Assembly: GCA_048270225.1 (NCBI GenBank)
Contig: JBLWTG010000006.1
Span: 1-64,000 of the forward strand
Length of the DNA stretch: 64,000 nt
Reading direction: 5' to 3'
Origin: Allopusillimonas sp048270225
Lineage (GTDB): Bacteria; Pseudomonadota; Gammaproteobacteria; Burkholderiales; Burkholderiaceae_B
Position numbers and translations under genes: made by a program. The notes beneath the pieces were generated by a model. The model did not search any database. It had not been told where the DNA came from and saw only the letters and a program-made list of their open reading frames with translations. This document shows positions 1 to 8,597 of this stretch, piece after piece; within the stretch, counting starts at the first letter, position 1, and the number at the start of each line of letters is the position of its first letter.

Positions 1-15
1 ACCCGCCGAGGTGAG

Positions 16-67
16 TCAGTCCCTGCGGACTGAACACGGTAGGAATCCCCTCACTTAAGGGAGGGGA
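16..67. other. Two consecutive hairpins in the left-edge intergenic sequence
   Basis: Two perfect inverted repeats lie in the 87 bases before the end of the first gene. The first is TCAGTCC/GGACTGA at 16-22 and 27-33 with a CTGC loop. The second is TCCCCTC/GAGGGGA at 46-52 and 61-67 with an 8-base loop. They sit just downstream of the minus-strand binding-protein gene and may end or protect its transcript. Neither has a convincing U-tract, so an intrinsic terminator is not proven. Confidence 0.3.
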
Positions 68-87
68 GGATGTCAAAGGGCCAGGTG

Positions 88-1299
88 TTATTTTTTCATC
101 AGCGGGCAGGTCGAGTCCTGAGGGCGGGTAAAGGCTTCTTCGCCGGGGATGGTGGCCACTGTTTTCATGTAGTCCCAAGGACCTTTGGACTCTGCTGGTG
201 TCTTGACCTGCATCAGGTACATGTCGTGGATGTAGCGGCCATCGGCACGGATATAGCCCTTGCTGTACATATCATCCAGTTTCATGCGCTTGAGCTGGGC
301 CATGACTTTGTCTGCATCGGTTGAGCCGGCGGCCTGAACCGCCTTGATATAGGTGGCGGTCGCCGAATAGTCGGCCGCCTGGTGGGTGCTGGGCATTTTG
401 TGCATGGTTTTGTAGAAGCGCTTGGCAAAGGCGCGGGAGGCGTCGCTCTTGTCCCAATACCAGCTATCCGTCATCAGAAGCTTTTGCGCGACAGGCAGGC
501 CCAGGCCGTGGATGTCGTTGATGGTCATCAGAAGGCCGACCAGTTTCATTTTGTCGGCCAGTCCGAAATCGTTGGCGGCCTTGATCGAGTTGATGGTGTC
601 AGCGCCGGCATTGGCCAGGCCCAGCACCTGGGCGCCAGAGGCGGCGGCCTGCAGGATATACGACGACATGTCGGGAGAAAAGGGTGGATGCCTGACCGAT
701 CCGACCACGGTTCCGCCGTTGGCCTTGACGACGGCACTGGTGTCGGCTTCCAGCGAATGGCCGAATGCATAGTCGGCCACCAGGAAATACCAGGATTTTC
801 CTCCCTGTTTGATGACTGCCGAACCAGTGCCTTTGGCCAGCGCCACGGTGTCGTACTCGTAGTGGACGGTATAGGGCGTGCAGTCCTCATTGGTGAGGCG
901 GGCCGTGGCGGCGCCGATATTGATATAGGGGATGTGCTTCTGGTTGATGATGGTGTTCATGGCCAGTCCGGCGGCCGAGTTCACGCCGCCTATCAGCATG
1001 GCCAGTCCTTCCTGGTCTATCCATTCCCGTGCACGCGCGGAGGCGATTTCGGGCTTGTTCTGGTGATCGGCGGACAGGATTTCAATTTTTTTGCCCAGAA
1101 CGGTGCCGCCGGCATCCTGCACGGCCATCCGGATGGCTTCAAGGCCGCCGGGGCCGTCGGTATCCGCATAGGCGCCGGACATGTCGGTGATGAATCCTAT
1201 GCGGACAACATCGGGGTTGATGGCGCCTTGTGCCGGGCCGGCTGCCAGGCCAAGCATGGTCAGAGCGAGCAGGGTAGGTCGTGATATTCCGAGTTTCAT
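88..1299 (-). CDS. Branched-chain amino acid-type ABC transporter substrate-binding protein (LivK/HbpA fold)
   Basis: This 403-residue protein starts with a signal peptide (basic n-region, hydrophobic core about residues 8-20, cleavage near AQG-A). It continues as a type I periplasmic binding protein; the VRIGFITDMSGAYAD segment is typical of the Periplasmic_binding_6 family. It should bind a small ligand in the periplasm and hand it to a Liv-type ABC permease, but no permease or ATPase is visible here. AGGAGA precedes the ATG. It lies 98 bp behind the HMG-CoA reductase gene on the same strand, so the ligand may be linked to mevalonate/HMG metabolism. That link is inference; family ligands vary widely. 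Confidence 0.85.
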   Translation of the reverse strand: MKLGISRPTLLALTMLGLAAGPAQGAINPDVVRIGFITDMSGAYADTDGPGGLEAIRMAVQDAGGTVLGKKIEILSADHQNKPEIASARAREWIDQEGLAMLIGGVNSAAGLAMNTIINQKHIPYINIGAATARLTNEDCTPYTVHYEYDTVALAKGTGSAVIKQGGKSWYFLVADYAFGHSLEADTSAVVKANGGTVVGSVRHPPFSPDMSSYILQAAASGAQVLGLANAGADTINSIKAANDFGLADKMKLVGLLMTINDIHGLGLPVAQKLLMTDSWYWDKSDASRAFAKRFYKTMHKMPSTHQAADYSATATYIKAVQAAGSTDADKVMAQLKRMKLDDMYSKGYIRADGRYIHDMYLMQVKTPAESKGPWDYMKTVATIPGEEAFTRPQDSTCPLMKK

Positions 1300-1377
1300 G
1301 GCAAGTCTCCTGGTGACAGAAATGCCGGCTTCCTGGCCGGACTTGATGTTGTAATGAATGATTTAACGGCTAACGGA

Positions 1378-1404
1378 TAATGGTTAATGGTTAATGGTTA
1401 ATGG
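1378..1404. repeat. Tandem heptamer TAATGGT, 3.9 copies
   Basis: Three full copies of TAATGGT (1378-1384, 1385-1391, 1392-1398) and a fourth lacking its last base (1399-1404) lie in tandem. The array spans the stop codon of the HMG-CoA reductase gene (1398-1400, minus strand). The stop lies in the first copy met on that strand. Copy-number change would therefore alter the spacing to the next gene rather than the protein. Confidence 0.85.
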
Positions 1405-2693
1405 CCTGGTACTGTGCCCTGGCGTCGTTTCTGCAGGAGTTCCACAGCAAGGTCTGTGCGCACGTCGTGTGCAGCGGCCATCTGCTGCGCGACCCAGGCA
1501 ATCTCCTCTCCCTGAGCACCGGCCGTCAGGGCGATATTGCGGGCGTGCAAAGCCATATGGCCGCGCTGTATTCCCTCGGTGGAGAGCGCGCGCAGGGCAG
1601 CCATGTTCTGCGCCAGGCCGACGGCAACGATGATCTCGCCCAAAGCCTGCGCTGTGCGGACGCCCAGTATCTTGAGCGACAGCTGCGCCAGCGGATGGGT
1701 CTTGGTGGCGCCGCCCACCAGGCCAACAGGCATGGGCATTTCAAGTGTGCCGACCAGATCGCCGTTTGTCGCGATTTCCCATGTGGACAGTGAGGTGTAG
1801 CGGCCCTGTCGGCAGGCATAGGCATGGGCGCCTGCCTCGACCGCACGCCAGTCGTTTCCGGTGGCGACCACGACAGGGTCGATGCCGTTCATGATGCCTT
1901 TGTTGTGCGTGGCGGCACGGTAAGGATCGACGGCCGCAAATTCGTAGGCGTCGACTATGCCGGACACCACGTCTTTGCCCGAATACCCGGCGCTTTCCAG
2001 CGCCTGTGCAGGAATCTGTACGCGGGCGCGCGAAAGCCGCAAATCGGCCAGGTTGGACAGTATGCGCAAGCGCACCTGGCCGCCGCTTATCTGCTCTATG
2101 CGTCCGGCCACCGCCTCAGCCATCGTGTTGACGGTATTGGCTCCCATGGCGTCGCGCACGTCAACCAGCAGGTGGACGACGACCATGGCCCCGCGCTGGG
2201 TGTCCGGAAACACATGCACCTCGATGTCTTTGCAGCCGCCGCCCAGTTCCGTCAGGATGCGGTCCCTGCCGTTGGCATGATCAATGATTTCCTGGCGATG
2301 CTGCAAGATGGCATGGCGGGCGCCATAGGGATCGGTCATGCCGAGGACCTGGATCTGGGCGCGCATGATGGGACCGGTGCTGGAAGTCTGGAACCCGCCT
2401 GTCTGCCTGGCGATCTTGGCCATGTAGGAGGCAGCGGCCACGACCGAGGGTTCCTCCACCGCCATGGGGACGAGCACATCCTGGCCGTTGATCTGAAAAT
2501 AGCCCGCCACGGCATAGGGCAGTTCAAAGGTGCCGATGACATTCTCTATCATGCCGTTGGCGGTTTCCAGGGCCAGCGCGCCTGCCTGGGACAGCTGTTG
2601 TACTTCTTCCTGTTCCAGGCCGACCAGGCCGGCGATGGCGTCCAGACGGCGGGCGGGGGTCAGAGAGCGAAAATCAGGGAGGCGAGAATCCAT
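1398..2693 (-). CDS. mvaA: Hydroxymethylglutaryl-CoA reductase, degradative (class II)
   Basis: This 431-residue class II HMG-CoA reductase interconverts HMG-CoA and mevalonate with NAD(P)H. In bacteria without the mevalonate pathway it feeds mevalonate catabolism, as in Pseudomonas mevalonii. The substrate-binding ENVIG and EEPS motifs (about residues 50-54 and 80-83, including the catalytic Glu), the DAMGANTVNT nucleotide-binding loop, the HNKGIMNGID segment (catalytic Lys), the Asp in ATGNDW and the C-terminal GHMALHAR (catalytic His) are all visible. Length matches the family. No HMG-CoA lyase or other mevalonate gene is in view. It is transcribed with the following binding protein and away from a GAF/PucR-type regulator, the likely controller. 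Confidence 0.93.
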   Translation of the reverse strand: MDSRLPDFRSLTPARRLDAIAGLVGLEQEEVQQLSQAGALALETANGMIENVIGTFELPYAVAGYFQINGQDVLVPMAVEEPSVVAAASYMAKIARQTGGFQTSSTGPIMRAQIQVLGMTDPYGARHAILQHRQEIIDHANGRDRILTELGGGCKDIEVHVFPDTQRGAMVVVHLLVDVRDAMGANTVNTMAEAVAGRIEQISGGQVRLRILSNLADLRLSRARVQIPAQALESAGYSGKDVVSGIVDAYEFAAVDPYRAATHNKGIMNGIDPVVVATGNDWRAVEAGAHAYACRQGRYTSLSTWEIATNGDLVGTLEMPMPVGLVGGATKTHPLAQLSLKILGVRTAQALGEIIVAVGLAQNMAALRALSTEGIQRGHMALHARNIALTAGAQGEEIAWVAQQMAAAHDVRTDLAVELLQKRRQGTVPGH

Positions 2694-2850
2694 GCCGGGG
2701 TGTCCTGTGGAGTGGTAAATGTCTGAAGGCGCGATGCCCTCAGCGGGTAGGGCAAGTGTAGGAAGTCGGCAGGGAAGTGGCTATGGTGCAATTAAATATT
2801 ATTAAGTATTATTTATGTCTGATTCTTCCATATGAAGGTGTTTTCTCGCT

Positions 2851-4863
2851 ATGGCGACACAGCGGTCCGGCGGGGCAGGCGCGACACACAGGATGCAGGC
2901 GGCTGCGTCCTCGGTACGGGAGAGCGACCTCGGCGCGCACATTGTCCGCCTGCTTTATCGCGATGCCGGGCGTGAAGACTTTGCGGCGCTGCAGAGCAGT
3001 GTGGCCAGCCTGCCGAAGGGCGCCGCCAGGACGCGGCTGGAACAGACCCTGTCCATGGGTCTGACGGTCAAGGAGCGGCTTGAGCAGCACCAGCAGCGTG
3101 AACGCGGGTTGATGGCGGTCATCGAAACCGCGCAGGACCTGACCCGGATTACCGATAGCAGCGCGGTACTGCAGGCGATTGTCCAGCGCGCGCGGGCGTT
3201 GCTGGGGTGCGATATCGGCTATCTGTCCATTTATGACACAGAACGGCGGGATTTCTATGTAAGTGCTACCGATGGCGCTTTTTCGGAGCATTTTCGCCAG
3301 ATCAGGGTCAGCCTGGACACTGGCGTATGCGGCTATGTGGCGCGGCATCGCAGGCCTTATTCCTCCTCGGATTACGTGGGAGACAGCCGTTTTAACCATT
3401 CCCGGTTTATAGACGATGCCATGCGCGACGAGAACATCGCCTCCATCCTGGGGGTTCCATTGCTTACCGCAGGCGAGGTGTCTGGCGTGCTTTTTGTCGG
3501 GGACCGCTATGTACGCGCCTATACCGCCTGGGAAAAATCCATACTGTCGACGCTGGGCGCGCAGGCCAGCGTGGCGATAGGCAATGCGCGTCTTTTTGGT
3601 CAGGCGCAGCAGGCGCTGGCGCAGGCGGGTGCAACCAACGAACTACTGCTGCGCCAGACGGCGAATACGCGTGCGGCAGCGCAGGCGCATGAGCAGTTGA
3701 CCGAGCTGGTGGCCCGCGGCGGCAATCTGCCTGATTTATGCGGTATGCTGGTCCGGCGCTTGGGCGGACGCCTGCTGGTGTTCGACGAGGGCGGTCAGGA
3801 AATCTTGATCGCCAGCCAGGTCTCGGGCATTGAAGATGCCGCGGGAAATGGGCGCTGGATGGATGACGCGACCTTTGCCGCACTGGCCGAGAGCAGGCGG
3901 ACTGGGCGCTCCGTTGCGTGCGGCGAGGCATGCCGGGTGTGCGCCATCGTGGGCGGCGACGGAGTGTTGGGCGCGCTGGTTCTCTATACCGAGGCGCCCC
4001 TGGACGAGGTGGCCGCGCGGATATTCGAACGCGGTGCAATGGTCACTGGCGTGGTGCTGTTGCTCAAGGCGCAGCGGGCATCATCCTTGATGGCGGATGC
4101 GCCTGTGGTGCTGCGCGGCCTGGTACATGGCCCGCAAGGGCGCTACGAACGGCTGGCCCAGCAGGCAGAAAAATACGGCGTCGATGTTCATCGTCCCATG
4201 CGGCTGCTGTTGATCCGGACCGAACGCGATTACTGTGCCTATCTGTGCCGGCAATTAATGAGCCGCATGGGGGCCTCCAGCGCCTTGTTCGATGATGTCG
4301 GCGACTCGCTGCTGGTGCTGGCCAACGAGGGACAGATGGCGCAGGCGCGCCTGGCGGTGCTGGCCTGTCTGCGCCATTATCGCGGCGTGTTCTCAGGCGT
4401 GATGTCCAATGCGGTGCAGCGTCCCGACCATCTGCTTGCTTCGTTCGATGTGGCCGAGCGATGCCTGGCATTGCTCGATGCCCTGGGCCGGCACGGTGAG
4501 ATATTCGGCGAACACCAGCTTGCCTTATATGCGCCCTTGTTCAATCGCGCCGATGCCAGTGCGATCGAGGACTTTCTCACGACCGCACTGGCAGGGCTCT
4601 ATGCCAGGCCGCCCGCGCTGGATGCCCGCCGCGCGGAACTGGCCCATACGTTTCTGGCCTACCTGGATCATGCCTATAACGCAGCGAAGACAGCCAGAAG
4701 TCTGTCACTTCATATCAATACACTGCGCCAGCGGCTGGACGCGATTGACGTACTGATGGGGAACTGGCGTGATGCCGGCCGCCCGCTTGAAGTGCATATG
4801 GCGCTGCGCCTGTGGCAGCTCCGGGATCATCATCAGTTTTCCGGTTTCAACAGCCGGGCGTGA
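2851..4863 (+). CDS. GAF-domain transcriptional regulator with PucR/CdaR-type C-terminal HTH
   Basis: This 670-residue cytoplasmic regulator has three parts. An N-terminal region is followed by a GAF sensor domain (about residues 95-250; DTGVCGYVARHRRPYSSSDY and SILGVPLL are typical). A middle region follows, and the C-terminus (about 595-645) resembles the PucR HTH_30 domain (YLDHAYNAAKTARSLSLHINTLRQRL, here cut to its core: AAKTARSLSLHINTLRQRL). Such proteins respond to small molecules and control nearby catabolic genes. It diverges from the HMG-CoA reductase gene across 157 bp, so that operon is the probable target. ATGs 42 bases or more downstream are alternative starts. Its last 31 bp overlap the convergent fghA. 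Confidence 0.85.
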   Translation: MATQRSGGAGATHRMQAAASSVRESDLGAHIVRLLYRDAGREDFAALQSSVASLPKGAARTRLEQTLSMGLTVKERLEQHQQRERGLMAVIETAQDLTRITDSSAVLQAIVQRARALLGCDIGYLSIYDTERRDFYVSATDGAFSEHFRQIRVSLDTGVCGYVARHRRPYSSSDYVGDSRFNHSRFIDDAMRDENIASILGVPLLTAGEVSGVLFVGDRYVRAYTAWEKSILSTLGAQASVAIGNARLFGQAQQALAQAGATNELLLRQTANTRAAAQAHEQLTELVARGGNLPDLCGMLVRRLGGRLLVFDEGGQEILIASQVSGIEDAAGNGRWMDDATFAALAESRRTGRSVACGEACRVCAIVGGDGVLGALVLYTEAPLDEVAARIFERGAMVTGVVLLLKAQRASSLMADAPVVLRGLVHGPQGRYERLAQQAEKYGVDVHRPMRLLLIRTERDYCAYLCRQLMSRMGASSALFDDVGDSLLVLANEGQMAQARLAVLACLRHYRGVFSGVMSNAVQRPDHLLASFDVAERCLALLDALGRHGEIFGEHQLALYAPLFNRADASAIEDFLTTALAGLYARPPALDARRAELAHTFLAYLDHAYNAAKTARSLSLHINTLRQRLDAIDVLMGNWRDAGRPLEVHMALRLWQLRDHHQFSGFNSRA

Positions 4864-5702
4864 TGCATGAGATGGTCTTCCATGAAGGTGGAAATGAAAT
4901 AATAGCCATGGTCGTAGCCGTCGTGTTCGCGCAGCCGCAGCGGCTGGCCTGCGGCCTGGCAGGCGGCTTGAAAACGCCCGGGATGAAGCTGCTCGGCCAG
5001 GAACTGGTCGGAGAGCCCCTGGTCGATCAGAATGCCATCGGGAAAAGGCACTGATGTTTGGCGCGACATCAGCGCTGTTGCGTCGTAGTCGGCCCATGTT
5101 TGTTGATCGTCGCCCAGATACGTGCTGAACGCCTTCTGGCCCCAGGGGCATTGACTGGGCGCGGCTATGGGCGCAAAGGCCGATACGGAGCGGAAGCGGG
5201 CGGGATTGCGCAGGCCGAGTACCAGGGCGCCGTGTCCGCCCATGGAGTGGCCCATGATGCCTATCCGGTTTTCGCGCACCGGCAGCGACGCGCTGATCAG
5301 GCCATGCAGTTCGTCGACAATGTAGCTGTACATGCGATAGTGCTGGCGCCAGGGTTCCTGGGTGGCGTCCAGATAAAAACCTGCGCCGGTGCCAATATCC
5401 CAGTGATCGGTTTCGCCCGCGACGCCGGCGTCGCGGGGGCTGGTGTCGGGGGCAACCAGTATCAGCCCCTCGCGCGCCGCCGTGCGCTGCGCACCGGCTT
5501 TGATCATGAAGGTTTCTTCGGTGCACGTCAGACCCGCCAGGAAGAAGACGGCGGGGCATGCCTTGCCTTGCAGCGCGGCAGGCGGAAGGTAGACCGAAAA
5601 CCGCATGGGCAGGCCTATGGTTGTCGAGGCGTGGCGATAAAACCGTTGGACGCCATCAAAACAGCGATGCTCGCTGAGCAGTTCCAGTGTGTGTCGCAGC
5701 AT
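4833..5702 (-). CDS. fghA: S-formylglutathione hydrolase
   Basis: This 289-residue alpha/beta hydrolase of the esterase D family splits S-formylglutathione to formate and glutathione, the second step of glutathione-dependent formaldehyde oxidation. The nucleophile elbow GHSMGGHG (Ser about 153) and the C-terminal GYDHGYYF segment, which carries the catalytic His, are present; length is standard. It follows frmA on the same strand after 93 bp, which includes a GC-rich hairpin. It converges on and overlaps the regulator gene at 4833-4863. Confidence 0.95.
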   Translation of the reverse strand: MLRHTLELLSEHRCFDGVQRFYRHASTTIGLPMRFSVYLPPAALQGKACPAVFFLAGLTCTEETFMIKAGAQRTAAREGLILVAPDTSPRDAGVAGETDHWDIGTGAGFYLDATQEPWRQHYRMYSYIVDELHGLISASLPVRENRIGIMGHSMGGHGALVLGLRNPARFRSVSAFAPIAAPSQCPWGQKAFSTYLGDDQQTWADYDATALMSRQTSVPFPDGILIDQGLSDQFLAEQLHPGRFQAACQAAGQPLRLREHDGYDHGYYFISTFMEDHLMHHARLLKPEN

Positions 5703-5767
5703 TTTTTAGTCTCCAGCGTACGGACGCAGGATGCCGTCGAGGGCGTCCTGTGTCGTGTCCAGGCATG

Positions 5768-5786
5768 CGCCGGCACGGGGCCGGCG
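5768..5786. other. Intercistronic hairpin between frmA and fghA
   Basis: A perfect 7-bp inverted repeat, CGCCGGC/GCCGGCG (5768-5774 and 5780-5786), lies between the frmA stop and the fghA start. There is no U-tract in the direction of transcription, so it is more likely an mRNA-stability or partial-attenuation element than a full terminator. Confidence 0.4.
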
Positions 5787-5795
5787 TGTTGATCA

Positions 5796-6902
5796 TCAAT
5801 ACATGACGACCGAGCGTATGGATTCTCCGCGTTTCATGAGGTCGAAGCCTTCGTTGATGCGCTCCAGCGGGAGCTTATGGGTAATGAGGTCGTCGATATT
5901 GATTTTGCCGTCCATATACCAGTCCACGATAGTCGGAACGTCGGTGCGTCCGCGCGCGCCGCCGAATGCCGAGCCTTTCCAGACCCGCCCCGTCACCAGC
6001 TGGAACGGCCGGGTGGCGATTTCGGCGCCCGCCTCGGCCACGCCGATGATGATGGACTGGCCCCAGCCGCGATGGCAGCACTCCAGCGCCTGGCGCATGA
6101 CCTTGGTGTTGCCTATGCATTCGAAGGAATAGTCGGCGCCGCCGTCGGTCAGCTGGATAATATGGTCGACGACATTTTCGACCTGGCCTGCATTGACGAA
6201 GTCTGTCATGCCGAATTTGCGTGCCATGGCTTCGCGTTCGGGGTTCAGGTCGACACCGATGATTTTGTTTGCGCCGACCATTTTGGCGCCCTGTATGACG
6301 TTCAGGCCAATGCCCCCCAGGCCGAATACCACAACATTGGCGCCGGCTTCGACTTTGGCGGTGAACAACACCGCGCCGATGCCGGTGGTGACGCCGCAAC
6401 CGATGTAGCAGACTTTGTCAAAGGGGGCGTCGTCGCGGATCTTGGCCAGTGCGATCTCGGGCGCCACGATGTGGTTGGCGAAAGTCGATGTGCCCATGTA
6501 GTGGTGGACAGGCTTGCCGCCCACAGTAAAGCGGGACGTGCCGTCGGGCATCAGGCCCTTGCCCTGGGTGGCGCGGATGGCCGTGCAGAGATTGGTTTTG
6601 CGCGACAGACAGGACTTGCACTGGCGGCATTCGGGCGTATAGAGCGGGATGACGTGGTCGCCAGGCTTGAGCGAAGTGACGCCCGCGCCGATGTCCACCA
6701 CGATGCCCGCGCCTTCGTGGCCGAGAATGGACGGAAAAATGCCTTCCGGGTCTGCGCCGGACAGTGTGTAGTAGTCGGTATGGCAAATGCCGGTGGCCTT
6801 GATCTCGACCAGTACCTCGCCCGCCTTGGGACCGGAGAGTTCGACATCTTCGATGGTTAGGGGCGCACCTGCTTTCCAGGCGACTGCTGCTTTTGTTTTC
6901 AT
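5796..6902 (-). CDS. frmA: S-(hydroxymethyl)glutathione dehydrogenase / class III alcohol dehydrogenase
   Basis: This zinc-dependent medium-chain dehydrogenase of 368 residues oxidises S-hydroxymethylglutathione to S-formylglutathione with NAD+. Visible features are catalytic zinc ligands Cys40 and His62 (GHEGAG), the structural-zinc cysteines 92, 95, 98 and 106, and the Rossmann GLGGIGLNVIQGAK. The reading frame extends 22 codons upstream, but family proteins begin at MKTKAAVAW, which is the start chosen. It is followed by fghA, giving a two-gene formaldehyde detoxification unit. No FrmR-type regulator is adjacent. Confidence 0.95.
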   Translation of the reverse strand: MKTKAAVAWKAGAPLTIEDVELSGPKAGEVLVEIKATGICHTDYYTLSGADPEGIFPSILGHEGAGIVVDIGAGVTSLKPGDHVIPLYTPECRQCKSCLSRKTNLCTAIRATQGKGLMPDGTSRFTVGGKPVHHYMGTSTFANHIVAPEIALAKIRDDAPFDKVCYIGCGVTTGIGAVLFTAKVEAGANVVVFGLGGIGLNVIQGAKMVGANKIIGVDLNPEREAMARKFGMTDFVNAGQVENVVDHIIQLTDGGADYSFECIGNTKVMRQALECCHRGWGQSIIIGVAEAGAEIATRPFQLVTGRVWKGSAFGGARGRTDVPTIVDWYMDGKINIDDLITHKLPLERINEGFDLMKRGESIRSVVMY

Positions 6903-7023
6903 GGCGATTGCGTCCGTATGGCTTAAAATGAGGGAGTGTAGTGTGTGCCAGTCTAAGTGAGGGTGCATGTTAATTCAATAAGGCGCTTGCCGCGCAGGCG
7001 TTTTCCGGCGCAGCGTGCGTAAT

Positions 7024-7057
7024 ATCCGGGGCTTATGGGCCAGAGCCCATACCGGAT
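7024..7057 (+). other. Two-part hairpin upstream of dusA
   Basis: An outer ATCCGG/CCGGAT stem (7024-7029, 7052-7057) encloses an inner TATGGGC/GCCCATA stem (7034-7040, 7045-7051) with a CAGA loop. It covers the first possible in-frame ATG of dusA (7035) and ends 46 bp before the preferred start at 7104. It is probably part of the dusA 5' region; its function is unknown. Confidence 0.4.
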
Positions 7058-7103
7058 GCGCCGCTTTGCCTTGTTACCGGCTTTATTCGTGACCTCAAGC
7101 TCA

Positions 7104-8102
7104 ATGATATCTCCCGACGGCTGGCGCCTGTGCGTTGCGCCGATGATAGACGTTACCGACCGGCATTGCCGGTATTTTCATCGCCTGCTGGCGCCCGGCG
7201 CGCGGCTGTATACCGAAATGATCACCACTGGCGCGCTGATGCATGGCGATGTGGCGCGTCACCTGGATTTTGATCCGGCCGAGCATCCGGTCGCGCTGCA
7301 GCTGGGGGGCAGCGAGCCGGATGCGCTGGCTCGCAGCGCAGTGCTGGGACAGCGGTGGGGCTACGATGAAATCAATCTGAACTGCGGTTGTCCTTCCGAA
7401 CGCGTTCAGCGCGGCGCATTCGGCGCCTGCCTGATGGCCGAGCCCGGGCTGGTGGCCGATTGCGTCAAGGCCATGCAGGATGCTGTGTCGATACCGGTAA
7501 CGGTCAAGCACAGGCTGGGCCTGGATTACGACGAGTCATACGATTTCGTGCGTGATTTTGTCGGTGCGTTATACGACACCGGCTGTCGCGTGTTTATCGT
7601 GCACGCGCGCAATGCGGTGCTCAAAGGGCTCTCGCCCAAGGACAATCGCGAAAAGCCGCCGTTGCGTTACGAGGCCGCGGCCAGGCTGAAGGCCGATTTC
7701 CCCGATTGCGTGATTGTGCTAAATGGCGGTATCAACGAAAAAGACCAGGCCCTGTCACTGATGGAGCAGTTCGACGGCGTGATGCTGGGGCGCGCGGCCT
7801 GGCACAATCCAGGCATATTGTCGGACATTGCCTACGCGGGCCTGTCGGAGAGCGCGCCGTCAACAGACTCGCTGGTTTGCGGTATGCAGGCGTACGCGGC
7901 CAGGGAGATTGCCAGAGGAGTGCCCCTGCGCATGATTACCAAGGCGTTGCTTGGATGGATGGCGGGCCAGACCGGTGCGCGCAAATGGCGGCGCACCTTG
8001 TCTGATGCGGCGCAATTGAACGAGAACGATGCGGGGCTGATCGGGCGCGCCTGGCAGGAGCTGTCAGGGCAGCAAAATGCGGGACAGCTTGTCGTTGAGT
8101 AG
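7104..8102 (+). CDS. dusA: tRNA-dihydrouridine(20/20a) synthase DusA
   Basis: This FMN-dependent enzyme reduces uridines in the tRNA D-loop to dihydrouridine. With the start at 7104 the protein has 332 residues, typical for DusA. It carries VAPMIDVTDRHCRYF near the N-terminus, ITTGALMHGD, the catalytic-cysteine motif NLNCGCPSERV, VKHRLGLD, and the HARNAVLKGLSPKDNR segment diagnostic of DusA. An upstream in-frame ATG (7035) adds 23 residues unlike the family and lies inside a hairpin, so it was rejected. Confidence 0.93.
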   Translation: MISPDGWRLCVAPMIDVTDRHCRYFHRLLAPGARLYTEMITTGALMHGDVARHLDFDPAEHPVALQLGGSEPDALARSAVLGQRWGYDEINLNCGCPSERVQRGAFGACLMAEPGLVADCVKAMQDAVSIPVTVKHRLGLDYDESYDFVRDFVGALYDTGCRVFIVHARNAVLKGLSPKDNREKPPLRYEAAARLKADFPDCVIVLNGGINEKDQALSLMEQFDGVMLGRAAWHNPGILSDIAYAGLSESAPSTDSLVCGMQAYAAREIARGVPLRMITKALLGWMAGQTGARKWRRTLSDAAQLNENDAGLIGRAWQELSGQQNAGQLVVE

Positions 8103-8135
8103 CGGGGCTGCGGCGCAGGCGGCCCCGGCGAGGTG

Positions 8136-8597
8136 TTAGTTGGGCCTGGCGGCCTCGCTGTCGGACGGCCAGTCGCGGATATAGGCCTTGAGCATGTCGT
8201 TTTCGAACTGCTGTGCTGCGACGATGGCCTGGGCCATGTCGTAGAACGAAATCACGCCCAGCAGGGTGGGGCCGTCCATGACGGGGATGTAGCGTGCATG
8301 CTTTTCGAGCATCAGCCGCTGGACTTCGTCTGCGCTGGTGTTGGGCGAGACGCTGACCGGCGCGTCGTCCATGATGCTGCGCAGGGTGTTATTGCCTGTG
8401 TTGCCGTTGTTGGCATGCAGATGGCGGATGATTTCGCGGAAGGTGACCATGCCGGCCAGTTGGCCGTGGTCCATGATGACCAGCGAGCCGATGTCCTGCT
8501 CGCTCATGGTTTCGAGGGCGCGCAGGATGGGCATGTCTGGCGTGGCGGTATAAAGGGTGTTGCCCTTGACCCGGAGGATTTCATTGACTTTCAACAT
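8136..8597 (-). CDS. CBS domain protein
   Basis: This small cytoplasmic protein (153 residues) consists of two tandem CBS domains (about residues 8-65 and 75-135). Such pairs form a Bateman module that binds adenine nucleotides. No catalytic domain is attached, so the partner is unknown. AGGAG lies 8 bases before the ATG. Its first 17 bases overlap the 3' end of the upstream yihY-family gene on the same strand, suggesting translational coupling. Confidence 0.85.
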   Translation of the reverse strand: MLKVNEILRVKGNTLYTATPDMPILRALETMSEQDIGSLVIMDHGQLAGMVTFREIIRHLHANNGNTGNNTLRSIMDDAPVSVSPNTSADEVQRLMLEKHARYIPVMDGPTLLGVISFYDMAQAIVAAQQFENDMLKAYIRDWPSDSEAARPN

